A stretch of 64,000 nt of DNA from Cladorrhinum sp. PSN259 (Eukaryota > Ascomycota > Sordariomycetes > Sordariales > Podosporaceae). Location of the stretch: positions 186,001 through 250,000 of the forward strand of contig MU867083.1 in NCBI GenBank assembly GCA_033725935.1. The letters are read 5' to 3'. The notes under the pieces were generated by a model. It was given only the letters and a program-made list of their open reading frames with translations, was not told the DNA's origin and did not search any database. This document shows, piece after piece, positions 22,887 to 33,751 of the stretch. How positions within the stretch are numbered: position 1 is the stretch's first letter; every line of letters starts with the position of its first letter. Both the position numbers and the translations under genes were made by a program.

Positions 22887-23959
22887 ATGGCGCCAATGAA
22901 ACAAACGAATAATAATTGGAGTAGTAGTAATTATGGCGAGGGCATTGTTCACCAGGCCAATATCCTCGCCAGCTGCTATCTCGTCGACAACTCGGCCTCG
23001 GGCGCCGCTACTGCGTCGCTAAAGGGCCTCCACTACTGCACTACGGGGGTTGCAGGGGCCGAGTGGTATTCCTGAGGTCCCTTCGACGGGACTGCCATCG
23101 CCACCATCAAGCCCCCCCCTCGCGGCAATCAACACCACGACCAACGAGCTCGCGCTGACTCCCAAGGCGAGGAAGTCAAGAGCCGGTCATGGTGTTAACA
23201 CCACCGCTACTGGATCATCGTCGCCGTCTTCGGTCGCCGATGACCAGCGCCGCCGAGGGGGGGCAGCACTGCGTATCAGGGGGGAATGTGAGAGGTTCCT
23301 CTGCGGGACGCTGCGCGCCATGTTTCTGGGTGAGAGGAACGGGGCACCGCAGCACTCGGTACTGACCAGTGTTTATTACAATCACCACAACATCAACACC
23401 AATTCGAACACCAACATCATCAACTCGAACAACAGCCATTACGGCCAACTGACGCCGCCAGACGATTTTCCGCTTGCTCAGATGGCTTCTGCTGCTCGCG
23501 GGAATGGTGGGTTTGGAAGTGCCTCTATCGGCGGCCCTATCCAAGCGTACCTCGAGATATGGGACTATGTTGGCGGCTCGAGCTTCCGCGCCTTTATTGC
23601 CGAGGATGCCGGTGCCGGCCAGGATGAGAATAAGTCGTTGTTTGTCTTTTTCGATCGTCATGTTATGAGCAGGGATTTGAAGCAAGCGTATGTTCTTCCC
23701 TTATTACCTCCCCACCTTGACATGAACAATGTTACTAACTTGCTCGAACAGTCTTGTCGCTTTGATCGAGCTGGCCGAAGGTCCATTGGAGTGCTCGCAC
23801 ATGGTCATTTGCATCGAAAGAAATATTCCGGCCGAAGAGGCCAGGGCGTTGACCAAGGGCCTGCAGTGGGCTGGATTCTCGCTGACTACGCTGGATTATT
23901 GGTCCGGCGGACTGGATGTGGTCAGTGACCGGTGGTTATTCATGGGTATGGAAGTTTAA
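22887..23959 (+). CDS. Ornithine decarboxylase antizyme (+1 frameshift)
   Basis: ORF1 runs from ATG 22887 (MAPMKQTNNNW...) through WYS and stops at UGA 23073-23075. ORF2 is in the +1 frame: after UCC (23070-23072) the U at 23073 is skipped and GAG GTC CCT is read. ORF2 is interrupted by one intron, 23688-23751, and ends at TAA 23957. The joined product is about 335 aa. The C-terminal exon is diagnostic of antizyme: ALVALIELAEGPLECSHMVI, ERNIPAEEARALTKGLQWAG and DRWLFMGMEV. Antizyme binds ornithine decarboxylase, disrupts its dimer and delivers it to the proteasome; polyamines promote the frameshift, closing a feedback loop. The middle (residues about 75-180) is Ser/Asn-rich and poorly ordered. 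The start at 22887 is preferred because the upstream in-frame codon is TTG. A conceptual translation without the shift would give only a 62-residue peptide. Confidence 0.95.
23070..23093 (+). promoter_or_regulatory. Antizyme +1 recoding site and 3' hairpin
   Basis: The shift site is UCC-UGA, the same P-site codon and stop used by most animal and many fungal antizymes. Directly after the stop, 23076-23081 (GGUCCC) can pair with 23088-23093 (GGGACU) around a six-base loop: five Watson-Crick pairs plus one G-U. The stem starts within 1 nt of the stop codon, where it could slow ribosomes over the shift site. The shift is established for the family; the hairpin as a stimulator here is my inference. 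Confidence 0.8.
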
Positions 23960-24556
23960 GGCGTGAGGGAGCTTTTTTTTCTCTTTATTTCTTGAGGAAT
24001 GGATGGGTCATGGGTTTTATCATCAGGGATTTTTTTGTCTTGATCATTCGTTTTTGAAGGGAACTTTTTGGCAGGTAACCTGGGCTGCCATTTTGTGATT
24101 CAATTCTTTTCCGTTTTCGCTTCTCTCTACTGGACGCAGTTTGCATTGGTTTTATGAGGTTGTCTCGTTAAGGGGGTAAACAGCGTCTCTCCTGCGGGTA
24201 GTTCATGCTGCGCATTTTCACGGAGTTCTTCCTGTGATGGAGTTCTCTTTGAGAACTCGGGGCGATGATGACTTCGGTCAGATTATCGTTTTTGTCTTTG
24301 AGGAGGAATTCAATACCATGCTAATTTTGCATGGTCTTTATTCACAGTCGCTACTGTGACGGTGTGGGTTTTTTTGGGCGTTCAATCATCACATATCACC
24401 TAAACAAAGTAGTATAGGCAAATCCCAGATACCTCAAGAATCTTCAAAAACCAAAGCATGCTAGCTATTCTGTTTTTTCTACCGTGGTATCTACCCATGA
24501 ATATGTACTATTTATCTGATATTTCAAAAATATTTTCTCAAGGGAAAATGTTCAGC
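23960..24556. other. Convergent 3' spacer, antizyme/HIS7
   Basis: Lies between the 3' ends of two convergent genes. It is T-rich in the first 250 bp (antizyme 3' UTR side). No coding frame or RNA gene is evident. Confidence 0.5.
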
Positions 24557-26276
24557 CTATAGATCACCCTCGAATTTCCTCACCACCAACCCTTTCTCGC
24601 CGAGGTAATCCTTTACCTGCTGCACGGTATACTCCCCTCTGTGGAACATGCCAGCACCGAGAGCGGCATCAGTAGTAGTCTTGTCAAATACCTCTTGAAA
24701 GTGACCAGGGTTGCCCGCGCCACTGCTAGCAATAACGGGAATCTTGATCGCGCTCTTGACCTGCGAGATGAGCTCAAGATCAAACCCGCTGTTGGTGCCG
24801 TCCTTATCGATGCAGTTGAGCAAGATCTCGCCGGCACCCATTGCCTCGACCGCCTGCGTCAACTCGACGACATCAAGATCCCTCGTCTCGCGTCCGCCCT
24901 TGATGGTGCAGGCGTACCAGCAGTACTCCTCTCCGTTGGGACCGGGATAGCTAGTCTTTGTGAAGGAATGCTTGGTATCCTCCGGCTTGGAAACGTACAC
25001 CCTCTTGGGGTCGACACTGACGACAACAGCCTGGTTGCCGTACGCCTTGGAGATTTGCTCAATGGCAGTGGTGCCGGCCAGTTTCTTCTCAGCGGCGTAG
25101 TATTCCTCCGCGGCAATGACCGCGTCACTGCCAATCGAGACCTTGTCGGCGCCGCTCTTGAAGTACATCGTCGCGATATCAAGCGCGGAGATCTTGGTTC
25201 CGTCCACGTCGACTGTGTCACGAATACCACCGCCGATAGTTAATGGCACGAAGACGGTCTCGGATGTGCGACGGAGGATCTCGAGCATGGGGAGATCGGC
25301 AACGGGGCAGTCGCGGAAGGAGGTGATGTTGAGGAAGGTTACTTCGTCGGCTCCCTGTTCGTAGTACTTCTTTGCCATCTCGACTGGCTTGCCGAGATTA
25401 CGGACCGATCTGTTGTCAGACTTTTCGCGCACGTCGTACTGGTCGCCCTTGGTTACTACCAAATCGCCCTGGTCGTTCGTGCGCACGTCGAGGCAGGCGA
25501 TGACACGTCTTGTGAGGCCGTCCTTTGGTACGAGTTCATCGGCGACGGTGGTTTCTTGTGGGGGGCGTTGCGCGAGCGCGGCGGCTCCTGACCCGTCAAG
25601 AAATGCGCGGAGAACTCTGAGGCCGGCGACACCACTCTTCTCGGGGTGGAACTGCGTCGCAAAAACGTTTCCCTTTGCGACAGCTCCTACAAAGGTCTCG
25701 CTTCCGTATGTGCCAGTCGCTACGGCCCATCCCTGGCTTTCTAACTGGCCCTTCATGTATGGGTACTTGTATGAGTGGACATAGTAGTATTTGGAATCGG
25801 GGCGCAACCCGTAGAGGTTCGGGTTCGTGGGGCAAGAGGCATCGTTCCAGCCGATGTGAGGGACTGCTTTTACGCTGTCGTCGAATCGATCAAGAATACC
25901 AGGGACGACGGTGAGCCCGGGGCAGTTGGGGTCTTCAGCGGATCCGCCAAAGAGAGCTTGGAGACCGACGCAGATGCCCATAAATGGCTTGCCGGCGTCG
26001 ATGTGGGCGCGGAGGGCTGGGACATAGCCGGCGGAGGACAGCTGAGAGAGGCAGTGGCCGAAGTGGCCGACGCCTGGGAGAATCAGTTTCTGGGAGGAGA
26101 GTCAAATGTCAGCCATTGACAACTGGGATCCGAAAGTAAACAATGATTCATACATCAGCCTTTGCGACATCCTCCGGTGACCGGATCCAGTCAACCTCGT
26201 ACCCAACTCTTTCAATGGCATTGACGAGACTGCGCACGTTGCCGGCGACGTAGTCGAGAAGGTAGACTTTTGGCAT
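24557..26276 (-). CDS. HIS7: Imidazole glycerol phosphate synthase HisHF
   Basis: Two exons, 26276-26154 and 26089-24557, with a 64-nt intron (GTATGA...CCCAG), giving 551 aa, the same size as yeast His7. The N-terminal class I glutamine amidotransferase holds the nucleophile in GICVGLQALF and the His-Glu pair in QFHPEKSG. The C-terminal (beta-alpha)8 cyclase begins at RRVIACLDVRTNDQG and carries TIGGGIRD, VVVSVDPKR and LNCIDKDGTNSGFD. It converts PRFAR plus glutamine to imidazole glycerol phosphate (step to histidine) and AICAR (recycled to purines), with ammonia channelled between domains. Exon 1 encodes MPKVYLLDYVAGNVRSLVNA, and the splice restores KADKLILPGVGHFG. A TGACTCA element upstream suggests cross-pathway amino acid control. 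Confidence 0.98.
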
Positions 26277-28013
26277 TTTCAGTCTGGAGCTATCAGGTCA
26301 ACAAATACCTACAACTTGGAGGACTGAAGCTAAGTAACTGGTGATGCGCCTGGAGGTAGAAAATAATGAGTCAAGGACCGGCTTCCATCAAAATATTCGG
26401 CGGGGTTCCCGTCGATGGCGGGGCACTGTTTCGTTACAACGGCCCACCGATAAGACTCCCCGCTATCGGCGAGGCCAGGGGTTCAAGGCAATGGCCATTG
26501 GAAAGCGTCCCTGGGTTGACACTTTTAATTCTCCCCATTGAACGCGATACTGGGATTCCTATGTTCCCCCTCTCTCGCTACAACAGTTTTAGACTGCAAT
26601 TGGCCTGTCTGTTCTGCAAGGGATCGATATGTAATCTTCTCCGCAATCAACGTTGTCGACGGTCCTTGTATCCCCATTGTTTCCACTTCCAGTTGATGCG
26701 ATGCATCTGGAAGTCTTGTAAAACCCTTAACCGACAGTTAGCCGGACATACTTTCAGTTTTCCAGCCATGGCAAGTTCCTTCGGACACAATATTAAGCCG
26801 ACGAGTCTCATATCGCAGCATCTCGTTACCCTGCTATTTGCCAGTCACTCCAGCCCACTTCGAATTTATATTATTCGCGGGTCTAGGCGATGTCTAACGG
26901 AGGCTTCGTTCTCGAAAATCCTCCAACATCGCTATCCGGCCTGAATGGGCATTCGCAGGAGGTGGATCTGATCCTTCGATGGGTGGCACGTTGGTTCATG
27001 TCGTCGTCATCAGGCAGCACTAGACACCGTTGGTGCCGTTGGAAACACAATGACAGACAGCCCCGTACGGACCACACGCTGTGTTGGCAGTGGTACCGTG
27101 GATTCCGTCTGCGGGAGGCAGGATGGAACCACTGTCTAGAATTTGTGCGAACAAGCGTCGTGGCACTCGGCAGGAGATGGGGTATTCGGATTCGATGGCT
27201 CGAAAATCATTGGAGTAGTGCGCTTCAGTCTTAACATCATAGTAATCAAGTGACCACCATCTTTTGGTCATTAAAGGATAAGACGATGCCCAAGAGCTAT
27301 CATGGCCAAGTAAACAAGATGGGGTTTGTGTTAATGATGGCATCTTCCAAGATTCGGCAATCTGATTTCCAAGGTCCCACCGACCACGGACCTTGGCATT
27401 GCCCTGGTGAATCTACACTACTGGGAGGACCCCGAGCCAACAACACAAAAGCAGGGCGGGGTGGGGGCAGTTTCCGGATTCGATCCGCTGACATTGACAG
27501 TATCGATACTTCGTATGCCGCCTGCGTGCCAAGAGTAATACAGTACCTGTACATAATCTGCTGACGTATCACCACATGATGCGTCCCCAGCCGTGCAGTG
27601 CCGAAAAGAAGGGCGAAACCCGTTGTTCCCGGTGTCTCTTTCAACATTCCACATCTCACAGTGTGCTTTTTCGGCGTACCCGGTTTTTTCTTTTGTTGTC
27701 ATCCCGGGTCCTAAGTTCGCCTGCTTCTTTTCCCTCACGTATTGCATTTACTGATTTATTCTTTTTGTTGCAATGGTTTCAACTTGACAACTGTGCCTCT
27801 CTTTGCTTATTGCTGCCCAAAAATCCATGCTGCTGCGGCGTGGCATAATTCAACGTCATCCCCCAGCCCCGCGGTCGACCCGTTAATGCCCTGAGGCGGT
27901 GAATTTGCTCTTTTCAAGAAACAAGAAAACACCATTTTTATTCAACCTCTCTTGCTCGTCTCCAACACCTCGCTGGCTTGCCGACTCTCAACGCTCCCTC
28001 CCGACGACACAAC
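26277..28013. other. 1.7-kb divergent intergenic region
   Basis: Contains the HIS7 promoter (minus) and the upstream region of the Vps62-like gene (plus). Open frames of up to 192 codons (26366-26944 plus) show no family resemblance or splice-linked partners, so they are not called. The leader just before 28014 is pyrimidine-rich (CTCTCTTGCTCGTC). Confidence 0.45.
26367..26373 (-). promoter_or_regulatory. CPC1/Gcn4-type element upstream of HIS7
   Basis: TGAGTCA on plus, TGACTCA on the coding strand, 91 bp before the HIS7 start codon. This is the consensus for the Gcn4/CPC1 bZIP activator of the general amino acid control, which targets histidine genes in yeasts and Neurospora. The position and target gene agree with that role; binding is inferred. 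Confidence 0.65.
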
Positions 28014-29651
28014 ATGGCATATGGCCTGCGCCGGGTGTTGCTTGCCGTCGCCCTCTTGGCAGGCACCATCTTCACCCTCTGGTTCGTTCCACAATACCTC
28101 AGGCCTGTCAACCCCGATCAAGACGAAAGACGGCGAGACAAGAAGTGGATAAATACGTCGCCGCATTGGATAGATCGCCAAACGTGTCGATGGCTGGGTT
28201 TATGCGGGATAACACACATCAAATGGGATGCGCCGGCTCGCTCGGGTTTCGGTGGGGAGCCAATGATGGCTGAGTTAAAGAAACTTGCGCTTGGGTGGAG
28301 CGATGAGAGAGAAATAGACAAGATGGATGTCAGCGACTGGGAGATTGCGCCGCTTCACCAGGACTTGAAGCGCAGTCGGAAAGCTGCTAAGCGGGGTGTC
28401 AAGGCCAAGATATTGGAGGATGTGCCAGAGTATGTCCTGGACAATGCGCCATTGGTTCACCTTTACTCCGGAGAAAACTTCTGGCCATCGCACATGGCGG
28501 AACACGTCAAACACTTACAACCTTTCGAAGGACTCACGTTGGTGGACTTTGGGAAATCCGTTGATCTTGAAAATATGGGCGGCTTGAATGCCCGGAACGG
28601 GACCGTCTTCTTGACAAGCGAGGTTGATGTTGAGTCTCGACCCAAGTGGCTGCATAGTTGGGATGGAATTCCGAAACCATTTCCCGACAATGACGAAGAT
28701 GACATACCCCCGAGTGGAGATAGGGATTCTGGGAGCCCACCCCCTAAAGAGCGCGACGGATCTACATGGTGGGACGCCGACAAGCAACACCCGCCAAATC
28801 GCATCGCCTTGCCCAAGATCACCTCTGGAAGTGGACGTCACTTCCCGCACCGAAGTCTTCGTAGGTCCTTTGCCGAAGCACAACGACCAATCGTTGCCAA
28901 TTTCCCTGAAGATAATAAGCCTGAGCTGAGCGGGTACTCGAAAGCCCCCGCAATTCTCGTCCTCGTTGACAAGGGTGCTGGTATCATTGACGCTTTCTGG
29001 TTCTTCTTTTACAGCTACAATCTCGGACAGACAGTCCTCAACATCCGATTTGGCAACCACGTCGGCGATTGGGAACACTGTATGGTGCGCTTCCAGCATG
29101 GAATCCCACGGGCCATGTTCCTGAGTGAGCATGCCGGCGGCAAAGCATACACGTGGCACGCTCTGGAGAAGCGTAGCCAAAAGGATGGCAAGCCAGCTCG
29201 GCCCGTCATTTACTCTGCAGTCGGTAGCCATGCCATGTACGCTAATGAGGGGCTTCATCCATATGTCCTGCCGTTCAAGATGCTCAAGGACGTGACAGAC
29301 AAGGGTCCTCTCTGGGATCCTGCGCTGAACAACCTGGCATACTGGTACGACTACGAGATGGATCACGAGGAAGAGAACACCCTTCTCAAGGGTGAGGAAC
29401 GAAACAGCTTGACACCCGCCAAGTCGAATCCGGATGCGCCAACCTCTTGGTTCCATTTCCAGGGATCCTGGGGGGATGATATCTACCCTCTGCGCGACAG
29501 GCGGCAGTGGAGATTGTTTGGGGAGTATCATTACATCACCGGTCCGCTGGGGCCAAAGTGGAAGTACTTGGAGAGAAGGAAGGTCTGTCAGACAGAGAAG
29601 TGCACTATTGTCGACAGCATTGAGGCAGGGAAGAAGTCTGCTTGGTATTGA
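28014..29651 (+). CDS. Vps62-like vacuolar sorting protein
   Basis: 545 aa from ATG 28014 (ACAACATGGC), preferred over an in-frame ATG 12 codons upstream because it starts directly before the membrane anchor. Residues about 5-25 (RRVLLAVALLAGTIFTLWFV) form one uncleaved N-terminal membrane span with a positive leader, so a type II membrane or secretory protein is expected. The rest resembles the Vps62 family: YSGENFWPSHMAEHVKHLQP near residue 155, ILVLVDKGAGIIDAFWFFFY, GNHVGDWEHCMVRF and VIYSAVGSHAMYANEG. In yeast, loss of Vps62 perturbs vacuolar protein targeting of carboxypeptidase Y; its biochemical function is unknown. The frame is intronless. A Pro/Asp-rich loop at residues about 230-265 may be a disordered insertion. 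Confidence 0.9.
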   Translation: MAYGLRRVLLAVALLAGTIFTLWFVPQYLRPVNPDQDERRRDKKWINTSPHWIDRQTCRWLGLCGITHIKWDAPARSGFGGEPMMAELKKLALGWSDEREIDKMDVSDWEIAPLHQDLKRSRKAAKRGVKAKILEDVPEYVLDNAPLVHLYSGENFWPSHMAEHVKHLQPFEGLTLVDFGKSVDLENMGGLNARNGTVFLTSEVDVESRPKWLHSWDGIPKPFPDNDEDDIPPSGDRDSGSPPPKERDGSTWWDADKQHPPNRIALPKITSGSGRHFPHRSLRRSFAEAQRPIVANFPEDNKPELSGYSKAPAILVLVDKGAGIIDAFWFFFYSYNLGQTVLNIRFGNHVGDWEHCMVRFQHGIPRAMFLSEHAGGKAYTWHALEKRSQKDGKPARPVIYSAVGSHAMYANEGLHPYVLPFKMLKDVTDKGPLWDPALNNLAYWYDYEMDHEEENTLLKGEERNSLTPAKSNPDAPTSWFHFQGSWGDDIYPLRDRRQWRLFGEYHYITGPLGPKWKYLERRKVCQTEKCTIVDSIEAGKKSAWY

Positions 29652-29914
29652 TAAGAGCGGAATGCGTTTAGATGGGTGGCTATATTTGAGGCAGTGGTCT
29701 CTCTGGCGTTGTCTGATACCCCATGGGTTTTGCCTTTTTATTTTCTTGGAGATTACGAAATATTGGATATGAGGTGCATTGGGTAGATGGGTAGGGTAGA
29801 GAATCCCTTTTCTTTAACACGTATGGGGGCAGTCTATTTAGAAAGTTCTTTCTATGTCATAACGATTCAATTTATTCTCATTCATTTAGTTGACAGCTGC
29901 AGTGGCTACCGTCG

Positions 29915-31323
29915 TTAACACCCATGCCACCCACATCCTCCACAGTGACACTCGACCTCTTTCATCTGCTCTGCCCTCTGAATCTTGAAGTGTCGAGCAT
30001 ACGACTCAATGACGGCGAGAGGACTGCTAAGAAGCAAAACAATCGGGACCAACTGTCCAAACCCTATCCTGTCCTCCGCCTCGGCCTCAGTCTCAGTCAT
30101 TACCTCATGTCCGTCGTTCCTCGTATCTATTATCCCATAACACCCCAAGCCAAACCATAACAACAACTCCATAATGTCAAATATATCCGAACAACACATA
30201 TTCCACACCCAAAAGAACAGTGTCTTGAACAAATCTGTTATCGCCCTCCTGGGACCCCAGTCCAGCTTTTTGAGGCCAACAGGCTTGTGAGGAACCACGA
30301 ACCTCCTCACATGATCCAGCCAAAACGACCTGATCGTCACCGACAGACCCAGCACGTGTCTCGTATAACCAACAAATATCAACACCCAGTTCACGACCAA
30401 CCACTGCTGCGGTGATCCGCCCTTTGGCTGTCCCAAAGTGCATTTAGCAGGACAGGCCGTGTCGTAGTCCCAGCATTGGTAGCCGGTTACCCAGCTTGCG
30501 TAGAGCAACAGCGAAGCGAAGAGTAGCATCAGGACTAGACGAGCCCCGACGTGGATCTTGAGGGGCCATCCTTTCATCCGCCAAGGGAGTTTCACTCTGT
30601 CTGGACCTTTTTTGGCCGTGGGGGAGTGCTGGTATCTCAGCACCAAGAGGGAGGAGAGGTGAGTGATGGAGGAGAACCAAGCCAGGTCGGTGGCGATGTC
30701 GAAGTGGTACACCGTCATCGGTTCGTTCTTGTCCTTTTGGTGCAGGCCTGCGACGGCTGAGACCATGACTGCTATGCCGGTTACCAGTTGCGTGTCGCTT
30801 AGAAAGCGGACGAGGTCGGAGGTGACGGAGGTTAGGAGGCGGATGTTGATGCGGAGCCTCGTGTGGAGGTAGCTTACTACGGGGCGGCAGATTGTTATGC
30901 GGGAGAAGGCGTCGATGCGGTTCAAGGTGTCGTGCTCTGCGCGCCCTGGGTGGGGGAAGGTTCCGTCGGGCAGGAGGGAGCCTTCTGTTCTGGTGAGGAG
31001 GAGGCAGAGGATCGTGGAGAGGATGGTGAGGAAGGAGGTTACGATGAATGCTAGGATTACCTGCGGGACAGAAATAATGTTAGATGCTGGATAAAGTGGA
31101 AGGAGGTCTGACTCGGAGAAAGAGAAAAACATACACCGACACCCGCTACCTCGACATCGTGTTTGAGTTCCGGGCAGTAACAGTTGTCAAAGTAGGCACA
31201 CGTGAATTCTCTTTCTGGCAGCCAAAACGAAGAATTGGACTGGTAGTCCCAGCAGTATATTGTGTTGTTGACGTGGACGTGATCAGGGGCGTCGGGTAAG
31301 GAGAAGGTCTGACATGTGCTCAT
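29915..31323 (-). CDS. Multi-pass membrane protein of unknown function
   Basis: Exons 31323-31135 (63 codons, MSTCQTFSLPDAPDHVHVNN) and 31060-29915, joined across a 74-nt GTATGT...CGCAG intron, giving 444 aa. The first exon is Cys- and aromatic-rich, with a possible N-glycosylation site (NNT), and looks extracellular or lumenal: YCWDYQSNSSFW, CAYFDNCYCPEL. The second exon begins with a membrane helix (VILAFIVTSFLTILSTILCLL) and has about six to seven further helices, an ordered soluble loop, and a Cys-rich tail ending ECHCGGCGWHGC. The general layout is typical of Pezizomycotina-specific membrane proteins; I recognise no catalytic motif. The C-terminal Cys/His cluster could bind metal or be lipid-modified, which is only a guess. 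Confidence 0.85.
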
Positions 31324-32128
31324 TGTGTAGTCGGACTCGCAGTTGAGTCCGGCCCAACATGTTCCTCAAATAACTGGTCTTGGTATGGTGAGAAGTATTC
31401 TTCTTTTCTTCATGCAGCCGTGATATTTGGCTTGTTAATGGTATCCGCGAGATGTGTTCATGGCTGCCTTCAGGCTCATTCCTTTGTTCCCGGAACAAGC
31501 GGGTTGACCGGAATAGGGGCATGTGGGATGGGGCTGGAACCCGAGACATGTGTTTTAATCGAGCACTGGAAGGAATGCTTCTAGAAGTATATTATAAGGG
31601 TTTTAGACAAGTCTTGAATAGATTCCAGAGAAATGCCTCCTCATCTTCAATGGAATGGAAAACATGACCTGGAACTGGTGGTGGGCCTTCTCGGACTGTC
31701 CGAGTCCTCAAAGACAAAGAACCATTATTCGTTGATAACAAGTGAAAATATAGAAAGAGGTGAATGTCAACGAAAATACTCTCACGGACTCTGGGAAGTC
31801 CCAGAAGGTCAACTACGAACAATTGCTTTGGTCTGTACTTTTGGTTTTTGCTAAAGTTCCTTCAGAACTGGCGGTTACAATGTTATCTCCTCTCCAGATT
31901 GCAAAAAATAAAGAAGAGATGGCGTTGCATTTGTCAACCTAAGATGCGGTCTCTCCTCGTCAGTTTCTTCTATGTTGGCTTCATACGTTGTCGCGAGCCG
32001 CCAAGAGTTATCTAGTACCAAGATCTTCACCATAAAGATCAAAACACATTTCCCCGAAGGACCGAATTGCGAACAACAAATGATTTACGGGGACGTTTGA
32101 CAAAACAGTGTTCCTGAAACAACCCTGC
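31324..32128. other. Intergenic, no gene seen
   Basis: Upstream of the membrane protein (minus) and of the disrupted coiled-coil locus (plus). No supported coding frame. Confidence 0.45.
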
Positions 32129-33381
32129 ATGGCGGCCCGAAAGAAACGGTCACCGGGTTGTTCGCTGCCAAATGATGGCATCGCGATAGCCGCCGGCATG
32201 CCTGGAGCCGCCAGCCTGGGAACATTGCTCGTTTCACCACCAAGACCGGCCCCTTTCCCCAGCGCTGATTTCACCGATGTCGAAATGCAAGCCATCGAGG
32301 AGATCTCCGCACGTGGGGGTTCATGGGTCTTTAATGACATCAGTTTCCGCCCATTCGTGAGAAATAACCAATCCGAGTCATCTCTCCAACAAAATGTCTC
32401 CTATACGAGTATAGCCACTTCCGGCATATCATCTTTCCGACCAAGTCAGCGTTAATGTGAGGCATGGCTTCGCTGAATTTGTCTTGTCAGGAGAGCCTGA
32501 TGTTTCGAGTGCAAGCCATTGTCTCCTCGCTGGAAACCCAAGTTCCAAGGCACCTGTATGAGAGGCGAGGAGAACAACCCCATGCTTCCATTTTTAGACC
32601 AAGTTGTGAGGTGATGTAAAACCGATAGATTTCATACTTTAGGCTCCGCATTGCCTCTCTGGATGCATCCCATCAATCCAGTGATCCAACGGTTCTCGAG
32701 ACAGCTGGCCTGTCTCGTTATATTCCTGCGCTCCCTCAATTCTTGCGTCTTGGATACGCCATGGGCAGGTCACCATCCGCCGAGGTCAGCGCCTCGAGCC
32801 TCCGGAGGCACGATTCTCGTCGGGTCGGCCTCTTTTCGAAACCAAGCTCGACGCTTCAGCCCCCAACTCTTGTTCTCATGGTTCCCGATGGATCGAGACA
32901 TCACCACCCGATCTCGGGCCTGGGATTGCAGACGCCAAGCTCAACCGTTGCCGAGTATGGTGATGATATAGGACGCGATCGTCTTTTTCAGTTCTATGCC
33001 AATCGATCTCTCGCTCGGAAAAAGTCTATGCGGCAACTGGAGACACAGGGAGAGGACAAATCCGAAGTGTCCCCAAGCAACTCTTCATCAGAAATCATGG
33101 CAGAAAATCGAAGCTTGCATCAACGTATCGCAGGCATGCAACGAACAGAACTGGATCTCCTGAATGACAACCAGAAACTATCGCGCAAGCTGGCTGCGGC
33201 TCAGCAGCACTACGAGGCAAGGAGAGAGCAGTGGAAGGATGAATGGCTGAGCAGGGAGAAGGCCTACGAGGACCGAATCAAGGCCTTGGAGGCTAGGATT
33301 ACTGACCAAGAGAAGGAGTTGCAGGATGCGCTTGAGCAGTCACCGGGAGCGATCATCAGGATGCAGGTTGTTACTGCGTAG
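32129..33381 (+). pseudogene. Disrupted coiled-coil hypothetical protein
   Basis: Coding-like segments occur in all three plus frames. Segment A, 32129-32455, starts MAARKKRSPGC and has an acidic helical stretch (FTDVEMQAIEEI) then NDISFRPFVRN. Segment B is a short piece reading HGFAEFVLSGE (about 32463-32495). Segment C, 32491-32590, reads LMFRVQAIVSSLETQVPRHL. Segment D, about 32643-33381, includes ETAGLSRYIPALPQFLRLGY and ends in a coiled coil (residues from AENRSLHQRIAGMQRTELDL to the stop). An intron ending TTTAG at 32642 probably precedes D, but no simple set of introns links A, B and C in frame. I therefore call a gene with frameshifts, or one with sequencing errors. Function unknown; the C-terminal heptad pattern suggests oligomerisation. 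Confidence 0.5.
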
Positions 33382-33751
33382 AATTATTGTATGATCGTGG
33401 AGATCTGTGGCGGCATGTAGAGTTCAGCAATAAAACTCATTCCAAGTTTTGGTTAAACCCCAAGTTTTCAGTTGAGACCGTGACCCCCACTCGCAGTTCC
33501 CATCGAACCTTCCTTTGGACTTCACAAGGCACGAATTATCGCTGCAAGCTGGCATCTGGGGCCCGGGAACGTTTATCTACTGCTGCACCATCTTTGATTT
33601 GGCAAAATCTTCAATAAATTCCACCAATTCACCATCATACCGTAGGGCATTGGTCATTGCTCTCTTGTTTTCTTCATCTCAATTCCAAATTGTGAAGTCG
33701 CCGTGGACTCCTTTCAACTGCGGCAAGTGTATTTTCTCCCACTCGAGCACA
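33382..33751. other. Intergenic, no gene seen
   Basis: Short AT-balanced spacer between two decayed loci. It contains no open frame with family resemblance. Confidence 0.4.

Noticed and set aside
26366..26944. 192-codon plus-strand frame beside HIS7
   Set aside because: No recognisable domain, overlaps the HIS7 promoter, composition like random sequence.
28515..29531. 338-codon open frame antisense to the Vps62-like gene
   Set aside because: Composition looks translated but has no domain; it entirely overlaps a confident gene on the other strand.
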